Shown here: positions 8,947 to 17,825 of the stretch, in pieces | How the letters are laid out: every line of letters begins with the position of its first letter | Numbering within the stretch: the stretch's first letter is position 1 | Source: JAEUMG01 sp963805405 | GTDB taxonomy: Bacteria > Pseudomonadota > Alphaproteobacteria > Rhizobiales > Aestuariivirgaceae | Reading direction: 5' to 3' | Length of the DNA stretch: 64,000 nt | Assembly: GCA_963805405.1 (NCBI GenBank) | Contig: CAWDUC010000020.1 | Span: forward strand, 124,001 to 188,000 | Made by a program: the position numbers and the translations under genes | Notes under the pieces: generated by a model | Database searches by the model: none | The model's input: only the letters and a program-made list of their open reading frames with translations | Told to the model about the DNA's origin: nothing

Positions 8947-10647
8947 ATGACGGCCGTTTCCCCAACCGTACTGTCGCCGGTACGCCAGAAGATCAGCCAT
9001 GACGAACTCGTCATGCGCATCGGAGTCGTCGTCCTCGGCTGCTTCCTGCTGCTCGCCGTGGTCCTGCCGATCTGGGCGCTTCTCAAGAAGGCCTTCGAGG
9101 ACAAGACCGGCGCCTTTGTCGGTCTCGCCAATATCGCTACTTTCTTCGACACGCCTTCGCTGGCGACCTCGACATTCAACAGCATCTTCATCGCCATCAT
9201 CAGCACGGTGCTCTGCGTCGGCCTTGCCTTCGTCTATGCATATGGCCTGACGCGCACCTGCCTTCGCGGGCGCGGCTTCTTCCGGATCGTGTCGCAGATC
9301 CCCTTGCTCGCGCCCTCGCTATTGCCGGCAATCAGTCTTGTCTATCTCTTCGGCAATCAGGGCTTTGCGACCTGGCTGCTGTTTGGGCATTCGATCTATG
9401 GACCGATCGGCATCGTCATTGGCGAAGTGTTCTGGACCTTCCCGCATGCCTTGATCATCGTGACGACGGCGCTCGCCATTGCGGACGCCCGGCATTACGA
9501 GGCGGCGCAATCACTGAAAGCCGGCGAGTGGCGGATCTTCCGCACGGTGACCTTGCCCGGCATTCGCTACGGCCTGATCAGCGCGACCCTCGTGGTCTTC
9601 GTCCTCGTCATCACCGATTTCGGCGTGCCCAAGGTCATCGGCGAGCAGTATAATGTGCTGGCCACCGATATCTACAAGCAGGTGATCGGCCAGCAGAATT
9701 TCCAGATGGGAGCGGTGGTCGGACTGGTTTTGCTGACGCCGGCGGTGATCGCCTTCTTCATCGATCGCATCGCACAACGCCGCCAGACCGCCCTGTTGTC
9801 GGCGCGTGCCGTGCCGCTCATCCCGAAGCCTAATCAGACGGTCGACTGGGCCTTCTTTGCGATCTGCTCCGTCATCGCTGCAATGATCCTCATCGTTTTA
9901 GGCGTCGCCTTCATCGCCTCGATCGCCAAGTTCTGGCCCTATGACCTGACCCCGTCGCTCAAGAACTACAATTTCGACATGATGGATGGCGGCGGCTGGG
10001 AGAGCTATCGCAACAGCTTGACCATGTCGACACTGACCGCAGTGCTCGGCACGACGATCATCTTTACCGGCGCCTATCTGCTCGAAAAGACGACGCGGTT
10101 CGCGGCGCCGCGCTCGATCGTCCGCTTTCTGACGCTTCTGCCGCTGGCCGTGCCCGGCCTGGTGCTCGGCCTCGGCTTCATCTTCTTCTTCAACGACAAG
10201 CACAATCCGCTCAATTTCATCTACGGGACGATGGCGATCCTCGTCCTGTGCACGATCGGGCATTTCTATTCGGTCGCGCATCTGACGGCGACGACGGCGC
10301 TCAAGCAGATCGATCCCGAATTCGAGACGGTGTCGTCGAGCCTCAAAGTGCCGATCTACAAGACCTTCGTGTTCGTCACATTGCCAGTGTGCCTGCCGGC
10401 GGTGCTTGAGATCGCCATGTATCTCTTTGTCAACGCGATGACGACGGTTTCGGCCGTCGTGTTCCTCTATTCACCAAAGACGACTCTCGCCTCGCTCGCG
10501 GTGCTCAACATGGACGATGCCGGCGACGTGGCGCCGGCGGCGGCGATGGCGATCATGATCTTCATGACGTCCGCGGTCGTGCGGATCGTCTATACGATCG
10601 CGACGGGATCGTTCCTGCGCCGCGCCCAGGCCTGGCGGCGGAGGTAA
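8947..10647 (+). CDS. ABC transporter permease, duplicated-domain 2-aminoethylphosphonate type
   Basis: This inner-membrane permease of 566 residues consists of two fused binding-protein-dependent transport domains (about residues 60-280 and 350-560), so it forms the whole channel alone. It has about a dozen hydrophobic segments and two EAA-type loops, EAAQSLKAGEWRIFRTVTLP in the first half and a diverged FETVSSSLKVPIYKTFVF in the second. This duplicated form is typical of the TIGR03262-type 2-aminoethylphosphonate permease and also of FbpB-like iron permeases. It sits four bases after the ATPase gene and is the last gene of the operon; a strong hairpin follows its stop. The substrate assignment rests on the three-gene set. 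Confidence 0.85.
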   Translation: MTAVSPTVLSPVRQKISHDELVMRIGVVVLGCFLLLAVVLPIWALLKKAFEDKTGAFVGLANIATFFDTPSLATSTFNSIFIAIISTVLCVGLAFVYAYGLTRTCLRGRGFFRIVSQIPLLAPSLLPAISLVYLFGNQGFATWLLFGHSIYGPIGIVIGEVFWTFPHALIIVTTALAIADARHYEAAQSLKAGEWRIFRTVTLPGIRYGLISATLVVFVLVITDFGVPKVIGEQYNVLATDIYKQVIGQQNFQMGAVVGLVLLTPAVIAFFIDRIAQRRQTALLSARAVPLIPKPNQTVDWAFFAICSVIAAMILIVLGVAFIASIAKFWPYDLTPSLKNYNFDMMDGGGWESYRNSLTMSTLTAVLGTTIIFTGAYLLEKTTRFAAPRSIVRFLTLLPLAVPGLVLGLGFIFFFNDKHNPLNFIYGTMAILVLCTIGHFYSVAHLTATTALKQIDPEFETVSSSLKVPIYKTFVFVTLPVCLPAVLEIAMYLFVNAMTTVSAVVFLYSPKTTLASLAVLNMDDAGDVAPAAAMAIMIFMTSAVVRIVYTIATGSFLRRAQAWRRR

Positions 10648-10652
10648 ACGAA

Positions 10653-10674
10653 AGGCCGGCATCACTGCCGGCCT
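10653..10674. terminator. Convergent hairpin terminator
   Basis: A perfect nine-base-pair stem AGGCCGGCA/TGCCGGCCT with a four-base loop lies six bases after the permease stop and just before the end of the convergent EF-hand gene. There is no long T-tract, so it may act as a bidirectional or Rho-assisted terminator. A tandem tetranucleotide repeat (TGCG, four copies, 10674-10689) abuts it. Confidence 0.6.
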
Positions 10675-10689
10675 GCGTGCGTGCGTGCG

Positions 10690-11253
10690 TCAGTTGTCGT
10701 CCGACCCTTGCTGGTCGTCCGAACTGTCATCGCCGTTCTGGTTGTTGAGCTGCTTGTTGACGCGGTCGCGCCATTTCTTCTTGCCCTTGCCGTCGTCATC
10801 ATTGCGATCCTCGCGCGGGCGATCTTCGCGGCTCAGTGCATTGTCGCCATTGCGATCGCGCTCGACGACCAAATCTCCAAGCGGATCCTTGTATTCGAGG
10901 ATCGTGACACCGCCGTCGCCATCGGTGTCAAAGAACTGAAACTCGCGGACCATCATGCGATGGCGCGCCTTGAGCCAGAGCTTCTCGAACTCGACGAGCG
11001 ACAGCTTGCCGTCCTTGTCGAGATCGAATTCGGCGTACCAGGCCTGGCGGTTATTATCGATTTCCTCCTGGGTAATCTTGCCGTCCTTGTTGGTGTCATA
11101 GCGTTCGAACATGCCTTGCCAATACATGCCGCGATCGCGACCGCGGCCATGCCCGCCGGCTTCCATGTCGGCCATCGCAATTCCAGCCAAAGCGGTAATT
11201 CCAGCAAGGCCGGCTGCGCCGGCGAAAAGAAGTGTCTTCTTCCTACTCATCAT
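10690..11253 (-). CDS. Secreted EF-hand calcium-binding protein
   Basis: This small exported acidic protein of 187 residues starts with a signal peptide (MMSRKKTLLFAGAAGLAG, cleavage near AMA). At least three EF-hand loops are clear: DTNKDGKITQEE near residue 53, DLDKDGKLSLVE near 77 and DTDGDGGVTILE near 109. A fourth, DRNGDNALSRED, lies near 133. The C-terminal 40 residues are almost entirely charged and Asp/Asn-rich. ATG 11253 has GTGAGGA upstream; the second Met is equally possible. It is probably periplasmic and calcium-binding; no enzymatic domain is present. It stands alone, convergent with the phosphonate-type permease. Confidence 0.88.
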   Translation of the reverse strand: MMSRKKTLLFAGAAGLAGITALAGIAMADMEAGGHGRGRDRGMYWQGMFERYDTNKDGKITQEEIDNNRQAWYAEFDLDKDGKLSLVEFEKLWLKARHRMMVREFQFFDTDGDGGVTILEYKDPLGDLVVERDRNGDNALSREDRPREDRNDDDGKGKKKWRDRVNKQLNNQNGDDSSDDQQGSDDN

Positions 11254-11313
11254 TCCTCACTCCACTATTTGCGTCATCGTGAGTAAGACGCGGGCTGCAC
11301 GGTATTTCCGTCG

Positions 11314-12375
11314 CTAAGGCCCGGACTTTGGCGCCTCGAGCTCCGCCGCCTCGCGCGCCGTTTCGGTCCGGAAGGTGATCAGTTCGCGGGCGAGGCCAGC
11401 CAGGGTTTCCTTGGTCTCGGCGCTCTGGGGGATCGGGCGGCAGACATCGGCCGCGGCGAGCCCGATACGCGATGTCATGATGCCGTTGACGGTGCCTTCG
11501 CCGAACCGGGCCGAGAGACGGCCGACCAGTCCCTTGCCGATCATGTGCTGAATAAGCGAGTCGGAAAGCGCGAGGCTGCCGGTCACCGCGAGATGACTGA
11601 TGACCATGCGCGCGAGGCGTAATGTCGAAAGTGTCGAAGGCCTGCCGCCATAGAGCGTCGCGATCTCGCGCAGCATGCGCAGATTCTGCGCGGCGACGAA
11701 AAGTATGTCGAGCATCGCGGTGGGCGTCAGGGTCGTCAGCATGGTCACGCGGCGGGCAGAGCGCGCAATGATCCGATGGGTCTCGAGGTCGAGGGGCTTG
11801 AGGAGTTCACGGTCGGCAAGCCGAATGCGATCGGCAGGATCGATCACGTTCATATCAAGCTCGGCCAAGGTTTTGAGGCCAAGTGCAGTGTCAGCCCGAC
11901 CGGAATACAGCGTTATGATCGAAGAGATGGCGCGCCTTGCGGATTCCTGGTCGTCAAAATTGATGGCATGCGCGGCATCGGCCTGAAGGCGCTCGATTTT
12001 TTCGAGCCGCATCAACCCCCAGATTTCGCGCGCGGCAATTGCCAAGGCTGCAAGGCCGGCCAGTGCCGCCAGGCCACTGGCAAACCAGCCGAGTGCCGGT
12101 GAACGCGCAAAGAGATCTTCGATGAGTTGCGAGATGCCAAGGCCCGCCCACATGACGATCAGGGCACCGACGGCCGAGACGAGGATCGCTCCCCAGCGGA
12201 ATTTGCGCGAAGGCGGCAAGCTCGCCATCGGCGGCACGACGGCCGGCGGCTGAATGATGTCCGGAGCAAACTCGATCGAGGCGCGGGCTCGCCCAGACGC
12301 GGTTTTGATGCTCGCCTGCTGGTCGTCGTCGGTTTCGAGCGCGAAACCGACCGGTTTGCGCGGATGTTCGTTCAT
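11314..12375 (-). CDS. TIGR01620 / YcjF-like (DUF697) membrane protein
   Basis: This is an inner-membrane protein of 353 residues that partners the YcjX-type ATPase encoded just upstream. A polar N-terminal region of about 60 residues is followed by two hydrophobic segments, WGAILVSAVGALIVMWAG and LGWFASGLAALAGLAAL. A C-terminal DUF697-like domain contains VTMLTTLTPTAMLDILFVA and GEGTVNGIMTSRIGLAAADVCRP. Its ATG overlaps the stop of ycjX as ATGA, so the two are translationally coupled. In gammaproteobacteria the ycjXF pair is part of the phage-shock regulon; no pspABC genes are seen here, so the stress role is inferred. Confidence 0.85.
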   Translation of the reverse strand: MNEHPRKPVGFALETDDDQQASIKTASGRARASIEFAPDIIQPPAVVPPMASLPPSRKFRWGAILVSAVGALIVMWAGLGISQLIEDLFARSPALGWFASGLAALAGLAALAIAAREIWGLMRLEKIERLQADAAHAINFDDQESARRAISSIITLYSGRADTALGLKTLAELDMNVIDPADRIRLADRELLKPLDLETHRIIARSARRVTMLTTLTPTAMLDILFVAAQNLRMLREIATLYGGRPSTLSTLRLARMVISHLAVTGSLALSDSLIQHMIGKGLVGRLSARFGEGTVNGIMTSRIGLAAADVCRPIPQSAETKETLAGLARELITFRTETAREAAELEAPKSGP

Positions 12376-13806
12376 GCGAGGCGGTCTCCGATGAGAAAGT
12401 CCAGCACGCGATCAAGGCGAATCTGCGGGAAACCGTGCGGGCCCAGCATCGGCGGTCGGAATTTCACGAATTTCAAGCTGCCCTCGAGATTCTCCGTGAA
12501 GACCGCAGCGGGAGCGGCGGGAAGATCGCCCGGGAAAATCGCGGCTTCGGTTTTTCCGTCGAAAGTAGAGCTTGCCGATTGTCTCCCCGGCCTCCGGGAT
12601 CCCCGCGATGCAGGGCAATGTCTCGCCCTTTTCCTTCACCGTCGCCTCGCGCGTCGCGCGGATCGCCGCAAGCGCCGCAACGCCAAGATCGGCGCCTGCG
12701 AATTCGGCTCGCGCCATGGCATCGGTCACGATTTCCTTCACGATGGCTTCGAGGCGATCGTGGCTCGTGTGGTGGAGGTGGTCGGCCTTGGTGGCGGCAA
12801 ACATGATGCGCTCTATGCGCCGACCGAAGAGGATCGAACTCCAACTATTCTGACCTTGACGGAAGCAGGAGAGTACGGCCTCGAGCGCGTTACGGAGATC
12901 CTCAACCGCGGGCCTGCCGGCATTGAGCGCGGCCAGCGCATCGACAAGTACGATCTGGCGGTCGAGGCGCGCGAAATGGCCGAAGAAGAAGGGGCGAACG
13001 ACCTTCGACACATAGGCATTGTAGCGACGCTCCATCAGCGCGGCGAGCGAACCAGTCGCAATGTCGTTGCCTGGCGGAAGATCGAGCGGGGCAAAAGTCA
13101 GCAGGGGCGATCCTGCAAGATCGCCGGGCATCAGGAACCGGCCCGGCGGCAGCATCGAGAGCGAAACGTCGTTGCGACGGCCGCGGGCGAGATAGTCGGT
13201 GAAGAGACGTGCAGCGGTCAAAGCGTGCTGCTCGTCAGCCGCGGCGTTCGGATCGAGCGTCGAAAGATGCGCCTGCCAATCCACTGCAAGTTCGCTGCGT
13301 GGCGGCTTGCGGCTAGCTTCGATCGTCGTTCGCGACCAGGCGTTATAGTCGGTGCGCAGCAATGGCAGGTCGAGGAGCCATTCTCCGGGATAATCGATGA
13401 TATCAAGGTGGAGCCGGCCGGAGCCGAAGTTGCGCGCGATGAGCCCACGTGGATTGTAGTCGATCGTCAGACGCAACTGACTGATCTGTTTCGTGCCTTC
13501 AGGCCAATGGCGGTCCTCGCCGGTGAGCGCCGCAACATGGTCCTCATAGGTAAAGCGCGGCAGATCGTCGTCAGGCTGCGGCTCCAGATATGTGCGCAGG
13601 ATCCGGCCTCCCGCCATCGCCTCGAAGACCGGTAGGCGCGTACCGTTGAGCAATGCGTGGACGAGGGCGGTGATGAAAACCGTCTTGCCGGCCCTTGCGA
13701 GGCCGGTCACGCCAAGGCGCAGAACGGGGCTTACAAGCCCCGTGGCGAAATCGCGCATTCCGCCGGTCGCAATTCGCCCGCCATCGATCAGATCGGAAAA
13801 TTTCAC
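12372..13806 (-). CDS. YcjX-like P-loop ATPase, one frameshift
   Basis: This cytoplasmic P-loop protein of the YcjX (COG3106) family has Walker A GVTGLARAGKTVF near residue 33, PRFTYEDHV, LHLDIIDYPGEWLLDLPLL (a Walker-B-like region with the family's DYPGEW) and FAATKADHLHHT (an NKxD-like TKAD). The frame breaks at about 12563; deleting one base in TACTTTC joins IGKLY to FDGKTEAAIFPGDLP. It then restores the C-terminus ending LDFLIGDRLA at 12372, about 477 residues in all. Without this correction the gene would appear to end in a foreign tail at 12412. It is coupled to the YcjF-like gene by an ATGA overlap. Confidence 0.85.
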
Positions 13807-13872
13807 GACCGATAGTTGGGGCGGGCGGGTCGAAATGGCAAGTCGGGAATGCCGTAACGGCGCGTTCTCGGG

Positions 13873-14403
13873 CTATTTTGCCTCGACTTCCAGATCGGCA
13901 GGGCGTGTAAAGCTCAAGAGTTCACCGGCGCCATCAGCGATGTCGGACCATTTCGTTCCCGTGAACTCGAAAACGCTTAGGGCGCCCGTCGGGTATTTTT
14001 GCCCAAGGCGTTTAACGAGCCGGGGGTCGCCTTTGCCGACGAGGCGCGCCGCCAGGCGTTCCATGGACGGGTTGTGTCCGACGATCAAAAGCGGATTGGC
14101 GCCATTGGCGAGATTCCGGGCGACCTCCAGCAGGCGACCTCCATTGCCGAAATCATAAATGCCCTCATCGATGATGACGCGGGGCGCGGTGCGCAGTTCC
14201 TCGGCAACGAGTTTCCAGGTTTCTCGCGCGCGCCGCGCCGGCGAGCAGAGGACCAGTTCGGGCAAAAGTTTCGATTGGCGCATAAAGCGGCCGATGTCGC
14301 CGGCCGCTCTGAGGCCCCGCGCATTCAATGGACGATCAAGGTCGTCAAGTCCCGGATCGGTCCAACTCGACTTCGCGTGACGAAGCAAAAACAGCTTTAA
14401 CAT
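13873..14403 (-). CDS. SixA-type histidine phosphatase
   Basis: This histidine phosphatase of 176 residues has the phosphoacceptor motif LLRHAKSSW at its N-terminus, PLNARGLRAA, CSPARRARET and the second catalytic histidine in IVGHNPSME. Its size and sequence match SixA-like enzymes, which in E. coli act on phosphohistidine of a phosphotransfer protein, but the rhizobial relatives have no proven substrate. It is cytoplasmic with no extra domain. The start at 14403 gives the conserved MLKLFLLRHAK directly. It lies about 66 bp from ycjX on the same strand, so a joint operon is possible. Confidence 0.87.
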   Translation of the reverse strand: MLKLFLLRHAKSSWTDPGLDDLDRPLNARGLRAAGDIGRFMRQSKLLPELVLCSPARRARETWKLVAEELRTAPRVIIDEGIYDFGNGGRLLEVARNLANGANPLLIVGHNPSMERLAARLVGKGDPRLVKRLGQKYPTGALSVFEFTGTKWSDIADGAGELLSFTRPADLEVEAK

Positions 14404-14515
14404 GATGAGGATCGGCTCATGAGCAAATCAGGCGATCAACGCCAATTCGCTCGTGTTGAACCGAAATCTTGAAACAAGTGTGACGCTTGCGCGTGTGCGA
14501 TGCAGCAATTCTTGC

Positions 14516-15475
14516 TCAAGAGGCAGGGACCGCCATGCGCGCGGGTTGGATCCGCGTCTCGCTTCCGATGGCGCGCGTATCGAACGGGGTCGACTGGTAG
14601 ACCTCGTTGATCCAGTTGCCGAAGAGCAGATGTGCATGGCTACGCCAGCGATTTTCCGGCGGCGCGTTTGGATTATCTGCCGGGAAGTAGTTGCGCGGCA
14701 AGGCAATGGGCTTGCCGGCATTGGTATCGCGCCAGTATTCCTCGCCAAGCGTCGAGGTATCGTACTCAATGTGATTGAACATGTTGAGCGAGCGATGGGC
14801 GCGATCTTCGACGAGACAAATTCCTGCCTCGTCTGATTCCATGAGGATATCAAGATCGCGCTGGCCGGCGAAGTCACCGCGGCGCATCTCGGTCCAGCGC
14901 GATACGGGAATCGAAAAGTCGTCCGAGAAGCCTCGCAGGATCGGCGACGTCGGATTGAGGTTGCGATGCCGGAACACGCCAAAGGCCTTGGCGGGCAGGG
15001 CATATTTGGGAATGCCGCGGAAATGATAGAGGCCTGCCTGTGCACCCCAGCAGATGTTGAAGGTCGAGTGCACGTTTGACTGCGTCCAATCGTAGATGCG
15101 GCGCAGTTCATCCCAATAGGTCACGTCTTCGAATTCGAGCAATTCGACAGGGGCACCGGTCACGATCAGACCGTCGAACTTCTCCTGCTTGATGGCTTCC
15201 CAATCGCGATAGAAGGCGATCATGTGGTCGGCCGGGGTGTTCTTCGGCGTGTGGTTGGTGATCTTGATCAAGACAAGTTCGACCTGCAGCGGCGTCGCGC
15301 CGATGAGGCGTGCGAACTGCGTCTCGGTCCTGATCTTGTTGGGCATCAGGTTGAGAAGGCCGATCCGCAAGGGGCGGATATCCTGACGCGCGGCGGTCGA
15401 TTCAGCCATGATCATTACGCCCTCGCGTTCAAGCGTGGTGCGTGCGGGGAGATCATTTGGGATTCTGATAGGCAT
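14516..15475 (-). CDS. metAA: Homoserine O-acyltransferase MetA, predicted acetyl-CoA specific
   Basis: This enzyme acylates homoserine, the first committed step of methionine synthesis. The 319-residue protein shows the glutamine-amidotransferase-like fold of MetA: LRIGLLNLMPNKIRTETQFARL, the nucleophile Cys142 in NICWGAQAG, and FNHIEYD with the catalytic His and Glu. Residue 111, in TGAPVE, is Glu. Published work on the family links Glu111 to acetyl-CoA use and Gly111 to succinyl-CoA use, so O-acetylhomoserine is the expected product. It follows the P-loop protein by 13 bp and is probably co-transcribed. No SAM riboswitch can be recognised in so short a gap. Symbol metAA is used for the acetyl-transferring form. 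Confidence 0.9.
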   Translation of the reverse strand: MPIRIPNDLPARTTLEREGVMIMAESTAARQDIRPLRIGLLNLMPNKIRTETQFARLIGATPLQVELVLIKITNHTPKNTPADHMIAFYRDWEAIKQEKFDGLIVTGAPVELLEFEDVTYWDELRRIYDWTQSNVHSTFNICWGAQAGLYHFRGIPKYALPAKAFGVFRHRNLNPTSPILRGFSDDFSIPVSRWTEMRRGDFAGQRDLDILMESDEAGICLVEDRAHRSLNMFNHIEYDTSTLGEEYWRDTNAGKPIALPRNYFPADNPNAPPENRWRSHAHLLFGNWINEVYQSTPFDTRAIGSETRIQPARMAVPAS

Positions 15476-15488
15476 AGGCTCTGCTCTT

Positions 15489-16364
15489 CTACTGACGCCG
15501 CTCGATGGCGCGCGAGACGAGGCCTAGGAAGGCCTCCTCGGTGTCGATTGCGGGTATCTCTTCCATCTTGACGCTGTAACCGAAGTTCCGGGCGATTGCC
15601 TGGTAGAGCGGAATGCGGTGATGCAGCAACTGCTCGAAGCCCCACACCGCAAAGTCGTCAGGGTCGACGGTATCGGGATCCTTGATGCGATTTCGATCGA
15701 GATATTCCGCCCATTTGGCGTCCAGAAATTCCGGCTGGTAGTACATGGGCTTCGGGTTCTGACGGAACCGCTCGACCAGCATGCGGGTATGCGCGGGATT
15801 ACCCTCGATATACAGCATGAGGGTTTCATTGGCGAGGCTGCGCAAGACCGGGTCGTTCGGATCGTCAGGGTTGACCACCTCGCACAGGCTGCCACCGGAA
15901 TCGCAGACGAAATTCTGATACTGGTAGATTTCGCGTGACTTCTCGATGAATTCGGAAACATCGCGCAGGGCGCCGATCTCGGCCTCGCGGTGCTGGTTCT
16001 GGCGATGCTTGTATTCGGCGAAAGGAATTCCGCCCTTGGCCGGATCGCCAGGCTTGCCGAGATAGGTCGAGAGAGGGCTCAGATTCTCGAAGGTGATGTT
16101 CGAGCAGATATAGATCGAATCCGACAGGAGAAGCTGCCGCAGGAACGGCACCTTCATCGCCTCGCGTTTGAAGTTGTCGACGATATGCTCGCCCATGTAG
16201 CGGGTGCCGATACGGTAATCGACGGAATACTGGAACCAGTCGCCGCGCTGCAGTAGCCGCGCAAGCGTCGTCTTTCCGACCCCGGACATGCCGAAGATGG
16301 TGACGGCCTTGGACGGCCAGGCGAGGAAGTCTTTTCCGGTGGCGAAACGCATGGGCCGGTTCAA
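15489..16364 (-). CDS. Conserved P-loop NTPase/kinase-like protein
   Basis: This cytoplasmic protein of 291 residues has a clear Walker A motif, TIFGMSGVGKTTLARLL (residues about 22-38), followed by a long region unlike common kinases. NFVCDSGGSLCEVVNPDDPND near the middle suggests a Walker-B-like acidic stretch. It resembles alphaproteobacterial proteins usually called simply ATPase; I do not know a demonstrated function. It lies 33 bp after the Slam-like gene and 13 bp before metA, all on the minus strand. The coupling to metA suggests a metabolic kinase or chaperone role, but this is inference. The start at 16364 and the one five codons later are both possible. Confidence 0.75.
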   Translation of the reverse strand: MNRPMRFATGKDFLAWPSKAVTIFGMSGVGKTTLARLLQRGDWFQYSVDYRIGTRYMGEHIVDNFKREAMKVPFLRQLLLSDSIYICSNITFENLSPLSTYLGKPGDPAKGGIPFAEYKHRQNQHREAEIGALRDVSEFIEKSREIYQYQNFVCDSGGSLCEVVNPDDPNDPVLRSLANETLMLYIEGNPAHTRMLVERFRQNPKPMYYQPEFLDAKWAEYLDRNRIKDPDTVDPDDFAVWGFEQLLHHRIPLYQAIARNFGYSVKMEEIPAIDTEEAFLGLVSRAIERRQ

Positions 16365-16396
16365 TAGCCGAAAGGCGCCGAAAGAAGCAACAATGG

Positions 16397-17825
16397 CTAG
16401 AACTGTTTGGTCAGGCGGAAATCGATCGTATTGTCAGTATATTCGTAGAACGCGACGTTGGAATGGTTGTAGGTGAAGTTGTATTCGATGACAGGCGCGA
16501 CGCCCCACAGGTTCCAGTCGCGCTTCCATAGGCTGATCGTGGCGTCAAACTGCCAGTCCTGGCGCGGGTCGTTCATCAGCGGAAAATTGCCATCGTAGAG
16601 CGTCCGGCTGACGTCGAGATCGGCCGTTGTCGTGATGCCCCAGGTCATCTCCTTGTAGACACCGGCGCCGGCGAGGAAGGACCAGTAATCGAGATCCTCG
16701 CGATCGGCGGTCTGGTTGCGCTGCACGGAGCCACTGACATAGCCGCTCAGATCGGTTGCGAATATCTTGGAGAGCTTGCCTTCCCCGGTCGTATTCCAGG
16801 CGTTCTGATAGGAGCGGTCGGCGAATTCCTGACGCTGCACGACGACATCGCCATTAAAGGCAAGGTCCTGTGCGAAGCGGTGGAAAAGGCTGACACGCGG
16901 GCCGACCGAAAAGGATGAGATGCTGCCCGTGAGGTCCGGGAAAGTTTCTTCGCTGACAAGGTCGCCATAGAGCTGTTCGGACGCGACGGCGCCAATCCCC
17001 AGATAGCCGCTATCAGTGTCGAGTTCTCAGTTCGGCAATCTGGTTGATCAGATACTGGTTGTACTTGCTCTCGTCGTAAAGCAGCACATTGGCGCCGCCC
17101 GCCACGACGGCTGTCATGAATTCGTCGAGCCGCTTCGTATATCCGGCATTGAAACCGGCACCAACGCCGACGCCGCTCTTCTGCTTGCTCTGGCTATCAA
17201 TCACAAAGGGCAAGCCGTCGATATAGATGACGTTGTTCTTGGTGCCGTTGTTGATGTTGGTCGACGGCGCAAGCGAAACATATGCATTGAACGTGAAAGG
17301 CCGTTGAGCATCGATCGCCTCGATGAAGTTCTCGATGTCGCGTGCCTGGTCGGCTGTCGGAGCCACGCCGAGCAGAAGATCAAGATGGTGCTTTGCGCTA
17401 TCATCGTCGCCCATCAGATGGAGCGTCTGCGCAAGCTCTGCCCGAACGAGCGTCAAGGATGGATCATCGGCAAGTGCGGCGCGGAATTTTCTCGCTGCCG
17501 CACCATACTGCTGGCGCGATTTCAGGATCATCCCTTCGACGAAAAGCGTGCGATTCTTGGCATAGGCGCCGGTGAGGGGATAAGCCTTGAGCAGGTATTC
17601 GGCGAGATCGGGATTGTCGCGCTTCGTCAACTCGATGAGCAGCTTCACGCGCTGCGCCTCGTTCATCGACTCATATGCGGCGGTTTGTTCCTCGGTCGGC
17701 TGGACGGATGCAAATGCCAGGTTGCCAGCGTGGCAAACCAGCGGCAATGCCAAGGCCGTGCAGAAAAGGGCGCGCCTGATGACGCGCCCGGAAGTCTCAA
17801 GCAAGCGGGGTGTCAGGGCGTGCAC
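16397..17825 (-). CDS. Slam-like (DUF560) outer-membrane surface-lipoprotein translocator, one frameshift
   Basis: Slam proteins move lipoproteins across the outer membrane. This one has a signal peptide (RRALFCTALALPLVCHAG), an N-terminal helical TPR-like region (ILKSRQQYGAAARKFRAAL, then TLVRAELAQTLHLMGDDDSA) and a C-terminal barrel of alternating strands ending in Phe (DNTIDFRLTKQF). The barrel begins FTFNAYVSLAPSTNINNGT, typical of DUF560. The frame breaks near 17021: deleting one C joins AELRT to DTDSGYLGIGAVASEQLYG, giving a total of about 475 residues, normal for Slam. GTG 17825 is preferred over ATG 17843, which starts deeper in the upstream gene. It overlaps the TbpB-like lipoprotein gene by a few codons, so it probably exports that protein. 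Confidence 0.82.

Noticed and set aside
10674..10690. TGCG tandem repeat as a phase-variation tract
   Set aside because: It lies after the permease stop and at the very end of the EF-hand gene, where length change would alter no reading frame of consequence.
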